Positions 51,487 through 59,662 of a stretch of DNA of 64,000 bases are shown here, in pieces; the first letter of the stretch is position 1, and every line of letters begins with the position of its first letter. Under the pieces are notes generated by a model. It was given only the letters and a program-made list of their open reading frames with translations, was not told where the DNA came from and did not search any database. Source of the stretch: Oscillospiraceae bacterium (GTDB taxonomy: Bacteria; Bacillota; Clostridia; Oscillospirales; Oscillospiraceae). The stretch covers positions 28,663 to 92,662 of the forward strand of contig SVLI01000008.1 in NCBI GenBank assembly GCA_015068035.1. Direction: 5' to 3'. The position numbers and the translations under genes are program-made.

Positions 51487-52923
51487 TTAGAATTGCATAT
51501 AAAGAAAGATCGAATCGCTGAAAGCTTCGCCCAGTCCGCCAAAGAGAACAACGGCAAAAAACAGCGCAAGATACAGAGGCCAGCGGATCCATATGCGCAG
51601 CCCTGCAATGCGTTCGCGGAGTTGGATGCGGCGACGGAGCAGGGAAGTGAGCAGCAGAAGCAGCGTGCAGAGCAGAAGCAGGCAGAACTCTGCCTTATTT
51701 GCAAAGACTGTTTGCAGTTGGCCGAGGCTTACAAAGTCGCGGAAGATGCTGCCGGTCATGCGAATTGCGGCGATGAGTCCGTCGGCACGAAACAGCAGCC
51801 AGCCGTAGGCAACCAGCACGAAGGTGATAAGCTGCCGGAACAGCCGGTAGAGGATGGACTCTTCCCGCAATCTCATGCGTTCGCGAAGGCGCTTTTTCAT
51901 CGGCGCTGTAACGTCACCAATGATCTGCAGAACACCGTGATAGAGTCCCCACGCGATATAGTGAACGCCAACACCATGCCAGATTCCGGATACAAAAAAG
52001 GTGAGAAGCAGGTTTGTGTATTTGCGAAGCCTGCCTTTTTTGCTGCCGCCAAGGGGGATATATACATAGTCGCGCAGCCATGAACTCAGGGAGATGTGCC
52101 ATCTGCGCCAGAAATCCCGGATGGAAGCGGCGAAATAAGGCGTATCGAAGTTGTCCATCAATTCAACGCCAAGCATCTGTGAAACGCCGCGGCAGATGCA
52201 GACACAGCCGGAGAAGTCGGCATAAAGCTGCAGCGTATAAAGCAGCACCGCCAGAACCACCGTGAGACCAGAATAGGCGCTGTAATTTGTAAATACAGGG
52301 TCGGCAAAGGTGGCGGCTCGATTGGCGATCACCAGCTTGAGAAACAGTCCCCAAAGCATAAGCTGCGCGCCATGCGTCAAATTCTTATAGCTGAAGCGGT
52401 TGCCGTGAAAGAGCGTTGGACTGAGCTGGCGCATGCGGCTGATGGGACCTTGCACAACGAGGGGGAAAAAGGATAAAAACAGCGCAAGCTTCAATGGGTT
52501 TCTTTCGGCCTGCACGTCGCCGCGGTAAACATCCACAGCGTATCCGATTGCCTGCAGCGTGAAAAAGGAAAGCCCAAGCGGTACCAGAACCTCCAGCGTG
52601 AGAGCGGGGCCGTTCAAAAAGCGGGCGGACAGGCCCAAAATGTAATTGATAAATTTAACGAAAAGCAAACCGCCGACAGTAAGGAGAATATAAACGGTGA
52701 GCAGGGCGGCGCGTCCCTTTTTGAGCTTTTCCAAAAGCATGGTGCAGAGATATGTGACAGCAATCAGAAGCACCAGCGCCGCGAGATTTTCAAGCCCGGA
52801 AGCAGCATAGAAGAACAGGCTGGCGGCCAAAAGAACATAGGGCCGTGCTTTTAATGGCGCAATGTAGTACACCAGCAGCGTGGCCGCCACGAAGAAGAAA
52901 AAGTCAAACGAAATGTAAGACAT
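51487..52923 (-). CDS. MBOAT-family O-acyltransferase (AlgI/DltB/PatA-like)
   Basis: This membrane enzyme moves acyl (usually acetyl) groups across the membrane onto extracellular polymers. The 478-residue protein has about 11 helices. It has the family core RDFWRRWHISLSSWLRDYVYIPLGGSKKG near residue 277 and the catalytic His segment FVSGIWHGVGVHYIAWGLYHG near 313. The SGNH-like partner gene lies 8 bases upstream in the same direction, the common pair for O-acetylation of peptidoglycan, teichoic acid or exopolysaccharide. The target here is not known. D-alanylation (Dlt) is unlikely because dltA and dltC are absent. Confidence 0.9.
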   Translation of the reverse strand: MSYISFDFFFFVAATLLVYYIAPLKARPYVLLAASLFFYAASGLENLAALVLLIAVTYLCTMLLEKLKKGRAALLTVYILLTVGGLLFVKFINYILGLSARFLNGPALTLEVLVPLGLSFFTLQAIGYAVDVYRGDVQAERNPLKLALFLSFFPLVVQGPISRMRQLSPTLFHGNRFSYKNLTHGAQLMLWGLFLKLVIANRAATFADPVFTNYSAYSGLTVVLAVLLYTLQLYADFSGCVCICRGVSQMLGVELMDNFDTPYFAASIRDFWRRWHISLSSWLRDYVYIPLGGSKKGRLRKYTNLLLTFFVSGIWHGVGVHYIAWGLYHGVLQIIGDVTAPMKKRLRERMRLREESILYRLFRQLITFVLVAYGWLLFRADGLIAAIRMTGSIFRDFVSLGQLQTVFANKAEFCLLLLCTLLLLLTSLLRRRIQLRERIAGLRIWIRWPLYLALFFAVVLFGGLGEAFSDSIFLYMQF

Positions 52924-52931
52924 AGCGCCTC

Positions 52932-53879
52932 CTATTCTTCGTCAGCGATGTACGCACCAAGCTGCGCTGCCAGATACGAGGAAAGCTTTGTGCTGCCGGA
53001 AAGGTTCAGATGGTTTGGATCGTAAAAGTCGGTACTGTAATCGAGCGAGAGCTCCTCGGTGAGCATATTCGCGTCAATAAACTCCAAGCCCCGATCCTGT
53101 GCATAGCGCTTGACGGCGCAATGATTATTGTAGCTTTCCTGATCCATCGTTGTGGGTGCAGAGAGGAGAATCAGACGGATGCCGTTTTCCTCACACAGCG
53201 TTACCATGCATTCAAGATATTCCAAATCACGCGCGTTGATTTCAACATGTTCGGGGCTTTCCGGAAGCGGCGTGGGGGCTACTGCCGTTGCATCCGTCAA
53301 ATAGACGTAACCGCGGTGCTCATCCTGCAGTGCGCGCCGCTTGAAGCTGAGATCATCCCGCGTGAGTTCGCTCCAGCGACTGCCGTAGCGGAAAAGCGTC
53401 AGATAATAGGGAACTTTGTTTTCCTTTTCGGCCACAAGGCTGTGAATCATCCGCAGTTTGTTCAGGGACATCGGCATCGGCTCGGTGGCGTCCGCAATCA
53501 CGGAGTCCTCAATCTCACCCACGGCGCGGTTGACCATGTGCGTTTCCAGAATGAACACATCAGGCTTTTGCGTTTTCAGTGCATCACGCATATAATAATA
53601 AGTTGCGCACAGAGGCTGTTGCTGCGTGGCCAGCACATAGGCAGAGATGCCGTAGTCTGCCATGACGGCGGGATTGACAGAGCAGTACATATGGCTGGAG
53701 CCAAAGCCAATAAGCTCAATGCTCTCATCCGGTTCGTTGAAATAGCCGCCCACCTTGGCGGTGTAGTTCCATGCGCCGTATAGCGTCTTGCGCTCAAATA
53801 CCGGCGTAGCAATGGCGAAAAGGGCGGCCAGAATGATGAAAAAGCAGATGCTTCGCAGCAGCGGTTTGGAAATTTTCAT
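52932..53879 (-). CDS. SGNH-hydrolase-like membrane-anchored partner of the MBOAT protein
   Basis: The 315-residue protein has an N-terminal signal-anchor helix (residues 8-24: LRSICFFIILAALFAIATPVF). An extracellular domain begins IELIGFGSSHMYCSVNPAVM near residue 55, where GSSH replaces the usual GDSL/GNSH nucleophile block. The C-terminal DPNHLNLSGSTKLSSYL near 290 carries the Asp-x-x-His pair. These are the three catalytic parts of SGNH esterases, seen also in AlgX/AlgJ and PatB. It likely transfers acetyl groups delivered by the MBOAT enzyme. A TTGAAA-16-TATGAT promoter lies upstream on the minus strand. Confidence 0.85.
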   Translation of the reverse strand: MKISKPLLRSICFFIILAALFAIATPVFERKTLYGAWNYTAKVGGYFNEPDESIELIGFGSSHMYCSVNPAVMADYGISAYVLATQQQPLCATYYYMRDALKTQKPDVFILETHMVNRAVGEIEDSVIADATEPMPMSLNKLRMIHSLVAEKENKVPYYLTLFRYGSRWSELTRDDLSFKRRALQDEHRGYVYLTDATAVAPTPLPESPEHVEINARDLEYLECMVTLCEENGIRLILLSAPTTMDQESYNNHCAVKRYAQDRGLEFIDANMLTEELSLDYSTDFYDPNHLNLSGSTKLSSYLAAQLGAYIADEE

Positions 53880-53921
53880 GGGCAGCTCCTTTCGTCAAAA
53901 TTGCGGGATCTCTATTATTAT

Positions 53922-53949
53922 ATCATAGCACAAACAGCGAAAATTTCAA
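53922..53949 (-). promoter_or_regulatory. Promoter of the SGNH-MBOAT operon
   Basis: On the minus strand TTGAAA (53944-53949) and TATGAT (53922-53927) are 16 bp apart, about 45 bases before the start codon. Confidence 0.6.
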
Positions 53950-54061
53950 TGGAAACCGATGAGAATGCGTGAAATGCGCGCAGAACAGGAAAGGCAGTTG
54001 TTTGCAATGCGGTTTCATATGGTGTTGACATGGCCGATGCCTAAAATTAACAGAATTTGTG

Positions 54062-54090
54062 TTGCAAGCCGGGAAAGAAACTGATATAAT
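54062..54090 (+). promoter_or_regulatory. Promoter of the mscS gene
   Basis: TTGCAA (54062-54067), 17 bp, TATAAT (54085-54090), 35 bases before the ATG. Confidence 0.85.
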
Positions 54091-54124
54091 TTTGGCACAT
54101 AATCAAAAAACAGGAGGAGTTCCC

Positions 54125-54928
54125 ATGGAACAGTTCGTAAACAACCTGATTGACTTCGGCACGAATATCTGCGGCAAGATCGTCCTTGCTATTGTTGCAT
54201 TCGTGGTTGGAGTGCTGCTTATTAAGCTGATCAAAAAGCTCCTTGGTAAGGCTGAGAAGTTTTCCAAGCTTGACAAGTCCGTGCAGAGTTATCTGAAAAG
54301 CTTTATCAGCTTCGCGCTGTATGCGCTGCTGCTGATTATTGTGATCGGCATTCTTGGCATTCCCATGAGTTCTGTGATCGCGGTGCTTGCTTCCTGCGCG
54401 TTGGCGATCGGCCTTGCGCTGCAGGGCGCGCTGAGCAACTTTGCCGGCGGCATTATGATCCTCATCTTTAAGCCGTTTCGCGTTGGGGACTATATTCAGG
54501 CATCCGGTGCTGAGGGCACGGTGCGCAGCACCAGCATTTTCTATACCGAGATCATTACGGTGGACAACAAGCGCATCATGGTTCCCAACGGCGATCTGAT
54601 GGGCTCCAACGTTACCAACTTCAGCAGCGAAGAGCTGCGCCGCGTTGATTTGGACTTCAAAGTTACCAACGAGGCAGATCAGAACTTTGTGCGCGGTCTG
54701 CTCATGAAGGCTGCAGAGGGAACGGAAAACGTGCTGGGCGAGCCCGAGCCGTTTGCCCGCCTGAGCAATGTGCAGGAAGATACTTACATCTTCACTGTCC
54801 GTGCGTGGTGCAAGTCCGAAATCTATTGGGATGTTTACTTCGCTCTGCTTGAGAACTGCAGCAAGATCCTGGCGGAGAACCACATTGACAATCCTGAGGA
54901 TCGTGTCGCCGTTCGACTCGTCCGCTAA
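54125..54928 (+). CDS. MscS-family small-conductance mechanosensitive channel
   Basis: MscS channels open under membrane tension to release solutes during hypo-osmotic shock. The 267-residue protein has three membrane helices, the last being the pore helix with the Gly/Ala pattern ALAIGLALQGALSNFAGGIMI near residue 95. The beta domain starts FKPFRVGDYIQASGAEGTV, and VPNGDLMGSNVTNFS and the alpha-beta C-terminal vestibule follow. Its size matches E. coli MscS closely. ATG at 54125 follows AGGAGGAGTTCCC. Confidence 0.94.
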   Translation: MEQFVNNLIDFGTNICGKIVLAIVAFVVGVLLIKLIKKLLGKAEKFSKLDKSVQSYLKSFISFALYALLLIIVIGILGIPMSSVIAVLASCALAIGLALQGALSNFAGGIMILIFKPFRVGDYIQASGAEGTVRSTSIFYTEIITVDNKRIMVPNGDLMGSNVTNFSSEELRRVDLDFKVTNEADQNFVRGLLMKAAEGTENVLGEPEPFARLSNVQEDTYIFTVRAWCKSEIYWDVYFALLENCSKILAENHIDNPEDRVAVRLVR

Positions 54929-55026
54929 GACTAAACTTAAAGCTTATATCCCGGCTATGCTGTGCACCCATAATAAGTGCGCTTTGCGGGATTCATACGA
55001 TTTTTTGACAAGCTATCAAAGTTAAG

Positions 55027-55065
55027 CAATAATGGAGATGCAATTGCATCTCCATTGCTGTTTTT
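55027..55065 (+). terminator. Hairpin terminator after mscS
   Basis: AATGGAGATGC, loop AATT, GCATCTCCATT form a perfect 11-bp stem (about 55031-55056), followed by GCTGTTTTT. It is about 100 bases after the mscS stop, and the intervening sequence shows no gene. Confidence 0.75.
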
Positions 55066-55186
55066 GTGCGGAGCGAATTCCAGCGGGATTTCGACTTCAA
55101 CTGTTTTCATGTCAAACTGTATGGAGGAATCATAAAATGGCATGCCGGGATACTGCGCCCGGTAAACGATCCTTAGGAGGAGCATC

Positions 55187-56041
55187 ATGCCAATCTTTTC
55201 CAATCAAGCGAGTTTGACTTATAACGGAAACGTCACAAACTCCAACATCGCGTATGGCGAGATATTGAATGTGCTGGTAGTCAGCAAAACTGCGGTTGAG
55301 GGCAGCTACACGCCCGGCGCCTTAGTGACCTATGTGGTAACGCTGCGCAATACCGGCACGGCGGCTTTGAACGGATTGACCGTGACGGATAATCTGGGCG
55401 GCTACGACCTGGACGGCACAATGGTATATCCGCTGAGCTACGAGACTGGCTCTGCAACATTGTTTGCAAACGGTGTACTTCAGCCGGCGCCCACGGTTGC
55501 ATCCGGCCCTCCGCTGGTTATCAGCGGAATCAGCGTGCCGGGAGGCGGGGATGTCGTTCTGGTGTATCAGGCGCGCGCCAATGCTTTTGCAGATCCGGCA
55601 ACCGGAGGCACGATCGACAACACCGCAACGGTCACCGGCGACGGACTCAGCGCGCCGATCACGGCGGAGGCAAGCGTCACGGCAGAAGCCGCGCCGGCGC
55701 TTACCATCGTCAAATCCATCACGCCGGCGCAGGTGGTGGACAATGACCGCGTCACCTACACCTTCGTAATCGAGAATTCCGGAAATCAGGCTGTTGTGGC
55801 GACAGATGATGCCAGCGTTGCGGATACGTTTAATCCCATTCTGACGGATTTGGCCGTCACATTCAATGGCACGACCTGGACAGAGGGAACGGAGTATAAC
55901 TACGACGAAACCACCGGCCTCTTTGAAACCATCCCCGGCCAGATTCTTGTGCCTGCTGCCACGTATACGCAGGATCCCGGCACCGGAGAATATTCCGTTA
56001 CGCCGGGCGTTGCAACGCTTGTTGTCACAGGAACGATCTAA
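55187..56041 (+). CDS. DUF11-repeat surface-type protein without signal peptide
   Basis: The 284-residue protein has a short conserved start (MPIFSNQASLTYNGNVTNSN) and two DUF11-like immunoglobulin-type repeats. The first runs about 27-165 (KTAVEGSYTPGALVTYVVTLRN, GLTVTDNLGGYDL) and the second about 170-280 (IVKSITPAQVVDNDRVTYTFVIEN). Such repeats usually sit in exported wall proteins, yet there is no signal peptide, membrane helix or sorting motif, and no Cys. Deposition on the spore surface from the mother cell would explain this. Weak support is a CATAAAAT element at 55131 resembling a SigE -10 box. The RBS is AGGAGGAGCATC. This spore role is speculative. Confidence 0.75.
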   Translation: MPIFSNQASLTYNGNVTNSNIAYGEILNVLVVSKTAVEGSYTPGALVTYVVTLRNTGTAALNGLTVTDNLGGYDLDGTMVYPLSYETGSATLFANGVLQPAPTVASGPPLVISGISVPGGGDVVLVYQARANAFADPATGGTIDNTATVTGDGLSAPITAEASVTAEAAPALTIVKSITPAQVVDNDRVTYTFVIENSGNQAVVATDDASVADTFNPILTDLAVTFNGTTWTEGTEYNYDETTGLFETIPGQILVPAATYTQDPGTGEYSVTPGVATLVVTGTI

Positions 56042-56049
56042 AACAAAGG

Positions 56050-56077
56050 GAGGGCCGCATCCGCGGCCCTCTTTTTT
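56050..56077 (+). terminator. Terminator after the DUF11 gene
   Basis: GAGGGCCGC (56050-56058), loop ATCC, GCGGCCCTC (56063-56071), then TTTTTT. Confidence 0.92.
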
Positions 56078-56109
56078 AGCAACAATCAACAGTGCCGAGA
56101 TCATATTAC

Positions 56110-56138
56110 TTCACAACCGCAGCGCAGTCTGTTATAAT
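56110..56138 (+). promoter_or_regulatory. Promoter of the macro-domain operon
   Basis: TTCACA (56110-56115), 17 bp, TATAAT (56133-56138), about 35 bases before the macro-domain start. Confidence 0.7.
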
Positions 56139-56173
56139 ATGAGCAGTTTGGCAACGGAGGAGTGGGTGTCGGA

Positions 56174-57202
56174 ATGCCTCTTGAAATTGTTAGAAATGAC
56201 ATCACAAAAATGGCTGTGGATGCCATCGTGAACGCTGCAAATGAATCGCTGCTTGGCGGCGGGGGAGTGGATGGCTGCATTCACCGCGCGGCGGGGCCGG
56301 AATTACTTGCTGAATGTCGAACGTTGGGCGGCTGCAGAACCGGTGATGCCAAAATCACAAAGGGATACCAACTACCCAGTAAGTATGTAATCCATACTGT
56401 TGGACCGGTTTGGCATGGCGGCACGAGCGGTGAGCGGGAAAAGTTGATTTCCTGTTATCGGACAAGCCTTGCGCTTGCCAGGGAGTATCAATGTGAAACT
56501 GTTGCGTTCCCGCTGATTTCATCCGGCGTTTACGGATATCCGAAAGATCGGGCGCTTCGCGTTGCGGTGGACACAATTAGTGAATTCCTTATGGAAAACG
56601 ACATGACGGTTTATATTGTCATTTTTGATCGCGGCGCCTATCAGATTGGCAGCAAGCTCTTTGCGGATATAGCGGAATACATCGATGATCATTATGTGGA
56701 TGAGCATAGTGATTCACGACGTAAGCGCCATGCAAGGATGCAAAGCATCGAAAAGGCCGGCGCGATCTGTGAGGGCGCGGTTTCGGACTTCATGGCAGCG
56801 CCCTGCGCGCCTGCGGAGTTGCGTGTGGGTGGCGAAAGCCTGAACGACATTCTTGAAGAGCTTGACGCCGGCTTTTCCGAAACATTGCTGAAACTGATTG
56901 ATTGCAGCGGCAAAAAGGATTCCGAGATATATAAAAAGGCGAACGTGGATCGCAAGCTGTTTTCCAAAATCCGCAATAATCCGGATTACAAACCATCCAA
57001 AACAACGGCGATTGCTTTTGCCATCGCGTTGGAGTTGGATTTGGAAGAAACGAAGGATTTTCTTGCCCGCGCGGGGTTCGCCCTGAGTCACAGCAGCAAG
57101 TTTGATGTGATTATTGAGTATTTCATCAAGAAGAAAAACTACGATGTTTTTGCCATTAACGAAGCCCTGTTTGCCTTTGACCAGAGCCTGCTGGGAGCGT
57201 AA
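56174..57202 (+). CDS. Macro-domain protein with C-terminal helical/HTH-like domain
   Basis: The first 170 residues are a macro domain that binds or hydrolyses ADP-ribose derivatives. [30 protein letters not shown] near residue 17 and the second loop [17 protein letters not shown] near 115 match O-acetyl-ADP-ribose deacetylases (YmdB-like). The remaining 170 residues add a linker and a helical domain with [32 protein letters not shown] near 260, resembling an Xre-type helix-turn-helix. The combination suggests an ADP-ribose-responsive regulator or a nucleic-acid-targeted hydrolase. An in-frame GTG at 56162 is only 1-2 bases after GGAGG, so the ATG at 56174 is chosen, though its spacing is long. 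Confidence 0.85.
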   Translation: MPLEIVRNDITKMAVDAIVNAANESLLGGGGVDGCIHRAAGPELLAECRTLGGCRTGDAKITKGYQLPSKYVIHTVGPVWHGGTSGEREKLISCYRTSLALAREYQCETVAFPLISSGVYGYPKDRALRVAVDTISEFLMENDMTVYIVIFDRGAYQIGSKLFADIAEYIDDHYVDEHSDSRRKRHARMQSIEKAGAICEGAVSDFMAAPCAPAELRVGGESLNDILEELDAGFSETLLKLIDCSGKKDSEIYKKANVDRKLFSKIRNNPDYKPSKTTAIAFAIALELDLEETKDFLARAGFALSHSSKFDVIIEYFIKKKNYDVFAINEALFAFDQSLLGA

Positions 57203-57205
57203 AGA

Positions 57206-58036
57206 ATGAAGAAATACACCGTTAAAAAACGAAAAATCCCATCCACCGGACGGGACATCAAAATTCTGATTTTCCGCCCCACAGCGGCAAAGAAAGCGCC
57301 TGTGCAGACACCGGGCGTCCTTTGGATCCACGGCGGCGGCTACGCCACCGGTATGGCGGAGATGGCCTACTTCTCCCGCCCGCTGTCGCTGGTGAAAAAG
57401 TACGGCGCGGTGGTAGTGTGCATCAGCTACCGGCTGTCCATTGAAGCACCCTATCCCGCCGCTTTGGAGGATTGTCATTCCGCGCTGTGCTGGATGAAGG
57501 AACATGCCGCAGAGCTTGGCATCAACGACAGCCAGATCATGGTGGGCGGCGAGAGCGCAGGCGGCGGCCTGACAGCGGCATTGTGCATGTACGCCCGCGA
57601 CAAAAGGAGCGTCAACATCGCCTATCAGATGCCGCTGTATCCCATGCTGGATGACCGCGACACCGAGTCCTCTCGGGACAATCACGAACCTATCTGGAAC
57701 ACCAAACGCAACCATGCCGCATGGAAGCTGTATATGAAAGGCCTCACGGAGATTCCCCCATACGCGGCTCCCGCACGGCAGACGGATTACACGGGATTGC
57801 CGCCAGCCTACACCTTCGTGGGCGACATTGAGCCATTCTACTGCGAAACGCTGACCTACATCGAAAACCTCAAGGCATCTGGCGTGGAGGCCAGTGTGGA
57901 CATCTATCCAAACTGGTTTCATGCCTACGATATGTTTTTCCCCTTCAAGGCCATGGCGAAGCGGGCCATCGCCAAGTTTGAGGAGCAGTTCTGTTACGCC
58001 GCGGAGCACTATTTTGCTCCGCAGAATAAGGAGTAA
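57206..58036 (+). CDS. Alpha/beta-hydrolase fold esterase (HSL family)
   Basis: The 276-residue protein is a hormone-sensitive-lipase-type esterase. The oxyanion motif is WIHGGGYATGM near residue 41, the nucleophile elbow GGESAGGGLTAAL near 110, with Asp in FVGDIEPF near 213 and His in NWFHAYDMFFPF near 242. No signal peptide is present, so it is cytoplasmic. Substrate is unknown. It starts 3 bases after the macro-domain stop and ends 3 bases before the ArsC-like gene, making one operon. Confidence 0.88.
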   Translation: MKKYTVKKRKIPSTGRDIKILIFRPTAAKKAPVQTPGVLWIHGGGYATGMAEMAYFSRPLSLVKKYGAVVVCISYRLSIEAPYPAALEDCHSALCWMKEHAAELGINDSQIMVGGESAGGGLTAALCMYARDKRSVNIAYQMPLYPMLDDRDTESSRDNHEPIWNTKRNHAAWKLYMKGLTEIPPYAAPARQTDYTGLPPAYTFVGDIEPFYCETLTYIENLKASGVEASVDIYPNWFHAYDMFFPFKAMAKRAIAKFEEQFCYAAEHYFAPQNKE

Positions 58037-58039
58037 ACT

Positions 58040-58393
58040 ATGCTGAAATTTATTTGTTATCCAAAGTGTACCACCTGCCAGAAAGCCCGAAAGTGGCTGG
58101 AGGAAAACAACATTGAATACGAATTCCGCGACATCAAGACGGAAAATCCCAAGCTTGAAGAATTGCGTGCATGGTATGAACTGAGCGGGCAACCGCTGCG
58201 CAAGTTTTTCAACACCAGCGGCCTTCTGTATAAGTCCATGGAACTGAAGGCCAAACTGCCCGCCATGACGGATGAGGAAATGTTGGCGCTTTTGGCTACC
58301 GACGGCATGTTGGTGAAGCGTCCTCTCGCCATTGGAGATGATTTCGTGCTGGTTGGCTTCAAAGAGGCAGAATGGGTGGCGCGACTGAAATGA
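58040..58393 (+). CDS. ArsC/Spx-family thioredoxin-fold protein
   Basis: The 117-residue protein has the CXXC motif in ICYPKCTTCQKARKWLEE at residues 10-13 and the family pattern LKRPLAIGDDFVLVGFKEAEW near residue 92 (here VKRPL). Classic arsenate reductase ArsC of this fold uses one Cys with an Arg triad. Spx and MgsR use the CXXC as a redox switch on RNA polymerase. This product matches the YffB/ArsC-like group between them, so arsenate reduction is not assured. No ars genes adjoin. It overlaps the next gene by ATGA. Confidence 0.88.
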   Translation: MLKFICYPKCTTCQKARKWLEENNIEYEFRDIKTENPKLEELRAWYELSGQPLRKFFNTSGLLYKSMELKAKLPAMTDEEMLALLATDGMLVKRPLAIGDDFVLVGFKEAEWVARLK

Positions 58394-58704
58394 AAAAGTG
58401 CAGAATCACGGTGATGAAGGTCGCACGTTACGATGACCTTATAAAGAAATACGAAAACCCCATCGATCACGCCTGTGACATGGTGGAAGGGCAGGTGTTC
58501 ATTGCCAACGGCTGGGAGCGCCCCGAGGGCTTTTGCCTCAGCGCGTGGGAGAGCATGTCCGCCTTTGTTCTGGCGCTGTCCCACGGCGGAGGGGATTTCT
58601 ATGATGGCTGGATGAAGGACAAGCGCTCTGCTATGATTTCATGCAACGATGGCTTTCGACCGGTGAGCTTTCTTATTGAGGCCTTGGACGAGGACGCCTG
58701 CTGA
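58390..58704 (+). CDS. TIGR04076-like small protein
   Basis: The 104-residue protein begins MKKCRITVMKVARYDDL and includes CDMVEGQVFIANGWERPEGFCLSAWESM, the pattern of the TIGR04076 family of small proteins in anaerobes. Function is unknown. Conserved Cys residues near 4, 34, 50 and 82 may be ligands. This is a guess. It is translationally coupled to the ArsC/Spx-like gene by an ATGA overlap and ends the tight four-gene run. Confidence 0.75.
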   Translation: MKKCRITVMKVARYDDLIKKYENPIDHACDMVEGQVFIANGWERPEGFCLSAWESMSAFVLALSHGGGDFYDGWMKDKRSAMISCNDGFRPVSFLIEALDEDAC

Positions 58705-58727
58705 AAATGTCGCTTGTCATGCGACCA

Positions 58728-58776
58728 AACCCTCCTTTGTATGTGCGAAAATCAAAGCACAAAACGAAGGAGGGTT
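58728..58776 (+). promoter_or_regulatory. Hairpin that hides the ribosome site of the VWA gene
   Basis: AACCCTCCTT (58728-58737) pairs perfectly with AAGGAGGGTT (58767-58776), and TGTGC (58742-58746) pairs with GCACA (58757-58761) inside. The right arm is the ribosome site 7 bases before the VWA ATG. The right arm plus TTTTTATT also resembles a terminator. Confidence 0.7.
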
Positions 58777-58782
58777 TTTATT

Positions 58783-59418
58783 ATGACAGAATTGGTTTTC
58801 ATTTTAGATCGGAGCGGTTCCATGAGCGGACTGGAAAGCGATACCATCGGGGGCTTCAACGCGATGATCGAAAAGCAGAAGAAAGAGGCGGGTGAAGCGG
58901 TGGTCTCCACCGTGCTTTTCGACGATGAAAGTATGGTTGTTCATGACCGACTTCCGCTTTGCAGAGTCCCGCGTATGACGGATAGTGAGTATTTCACGCG
59001 CGGCTGTACGGCGTTGCTCGATGCGCTGGGAGGTGCGATTCATCACATTGGCAATGTCCACAAGTATGCACGTAAGGAAGATGTGCCTGAGAAAACGCTG
59101 TTTGTTATCACCACCGACGGCTACGAAAATGCCAGCAAGCGCTATGACTATGACAAGGTGCGGAAGATGATCGAGCGGCAGAAGAAAAAATACGGATGGG
59201 AGTTTCTTTTCCTCGGAGCAAACATAGACGCGGCAGCAGAGGCCAGGCGCTTCGGTATAAGCGAAGATCATGCGGTGAATTACAAGTGTGATGAGGAGGG
59301 AACCGCGCTCAACTATGAAGTGATCAGCGATGCTGTGTGTGCAGTTCGCGCAAGCAGACCGCTGAGCGCCGACTGGAAGAAACGCATCGATGAGGATGTC
59401 AAAAAGCGCGGGAAATGA
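58783..59418 (+). CDS. VWA-domain (TerY-like) protein
   Basis: The 211-residue soluble protein is almost entirely a von Willebrand factor A domain. The metal-ion-dependent adhesion motif DRSGSMSG is at residues 9-16, with the Thr and Asp partners in RGCTALLDALGG near 70 and FVITTDGYENAS near 103. It resembles TerY-like cytoplasmic VWA proteins found near tellurite-resistance or chaperone systems, but no ter genes adjoin. Perhaps it mediates metal-dependent protein assembly. ATG at 58783 follows AAGGAGGG, which lies in a hairpin with a complementary CCCTCCTT stretch. A longer upstream frame is rejected. Confidence 0.85.
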   Translation: MTELVFILDRSGSMSGLESDTIGGFNAMIEKQKKEAGEAVVSTVLFDDESMVVHDRLPLCRVPRMTDSEYFTRGCTALLDALGGAIHHIGNVHKYARKEDVPEKTLFVITTDGYENASKRYDYDKVRKMIERQKKKYGWEFLFLGANIDAAAEARRFGISEDHAVNYKCDEEGTALNYEVISDAVCAVRASRPLSADWKKRIDEDVKKRGK

Positions 59419-59576
59419 TGTTTTGGTATATTGAGATACCCGAATGCGGAAGTAATTACAAGGTAGATACTCGAAAAGGTGTAGCCGTCGAGTATATTAC
59501 CAAATCCGCATAAAATCAAAGAGCAGGCTTAAAAACCTGTTCCATACATAAAGAAAAAACTCGAAATTACAAAATA

Positions 59577-59615
59577 CGAGTGTTCATAAAGCAAGTATTA
59601 TGAACACTCGTTTTT
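59577..59615. terminator. Bidirectional terminator between VWA and transporter genes
   Basis: CGAGTGTTCATAA (59577-59589), loop of 8, TTATGAACACTCG (59598-59610), then TTTTT. The 240 bases from the VWA stop to the transporter stop hold no other gene that I can support. Confidence 0.88.
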
Positions 59616-59662
59616 GTCGGAGTGATGGGGCATCCATTAATCAGAACGCTGTGCCCACAGCG

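Noticed and set aside
51487..53879. dlt (teichoic acid D-alanylation) operon
   Set aside because: The MBOAT and SGNH-like genes resemble DltB/DltD superficially, but dltA and dltC are absent.
54955..55203. 82-codon minus-strand frame between mscS and the DUF11 gene
   Set aside because: It runs through the mscS terminator hairpin and the DUF11 ribosome site, and has no domain or good ribosome site.
58714..58782. Longer start for the VWA protein
   Set aside because: It would begin inside the left arm region of the hairpin without a ribosome site. The VWA fold begins with MTELVFILDRSG at 58783.
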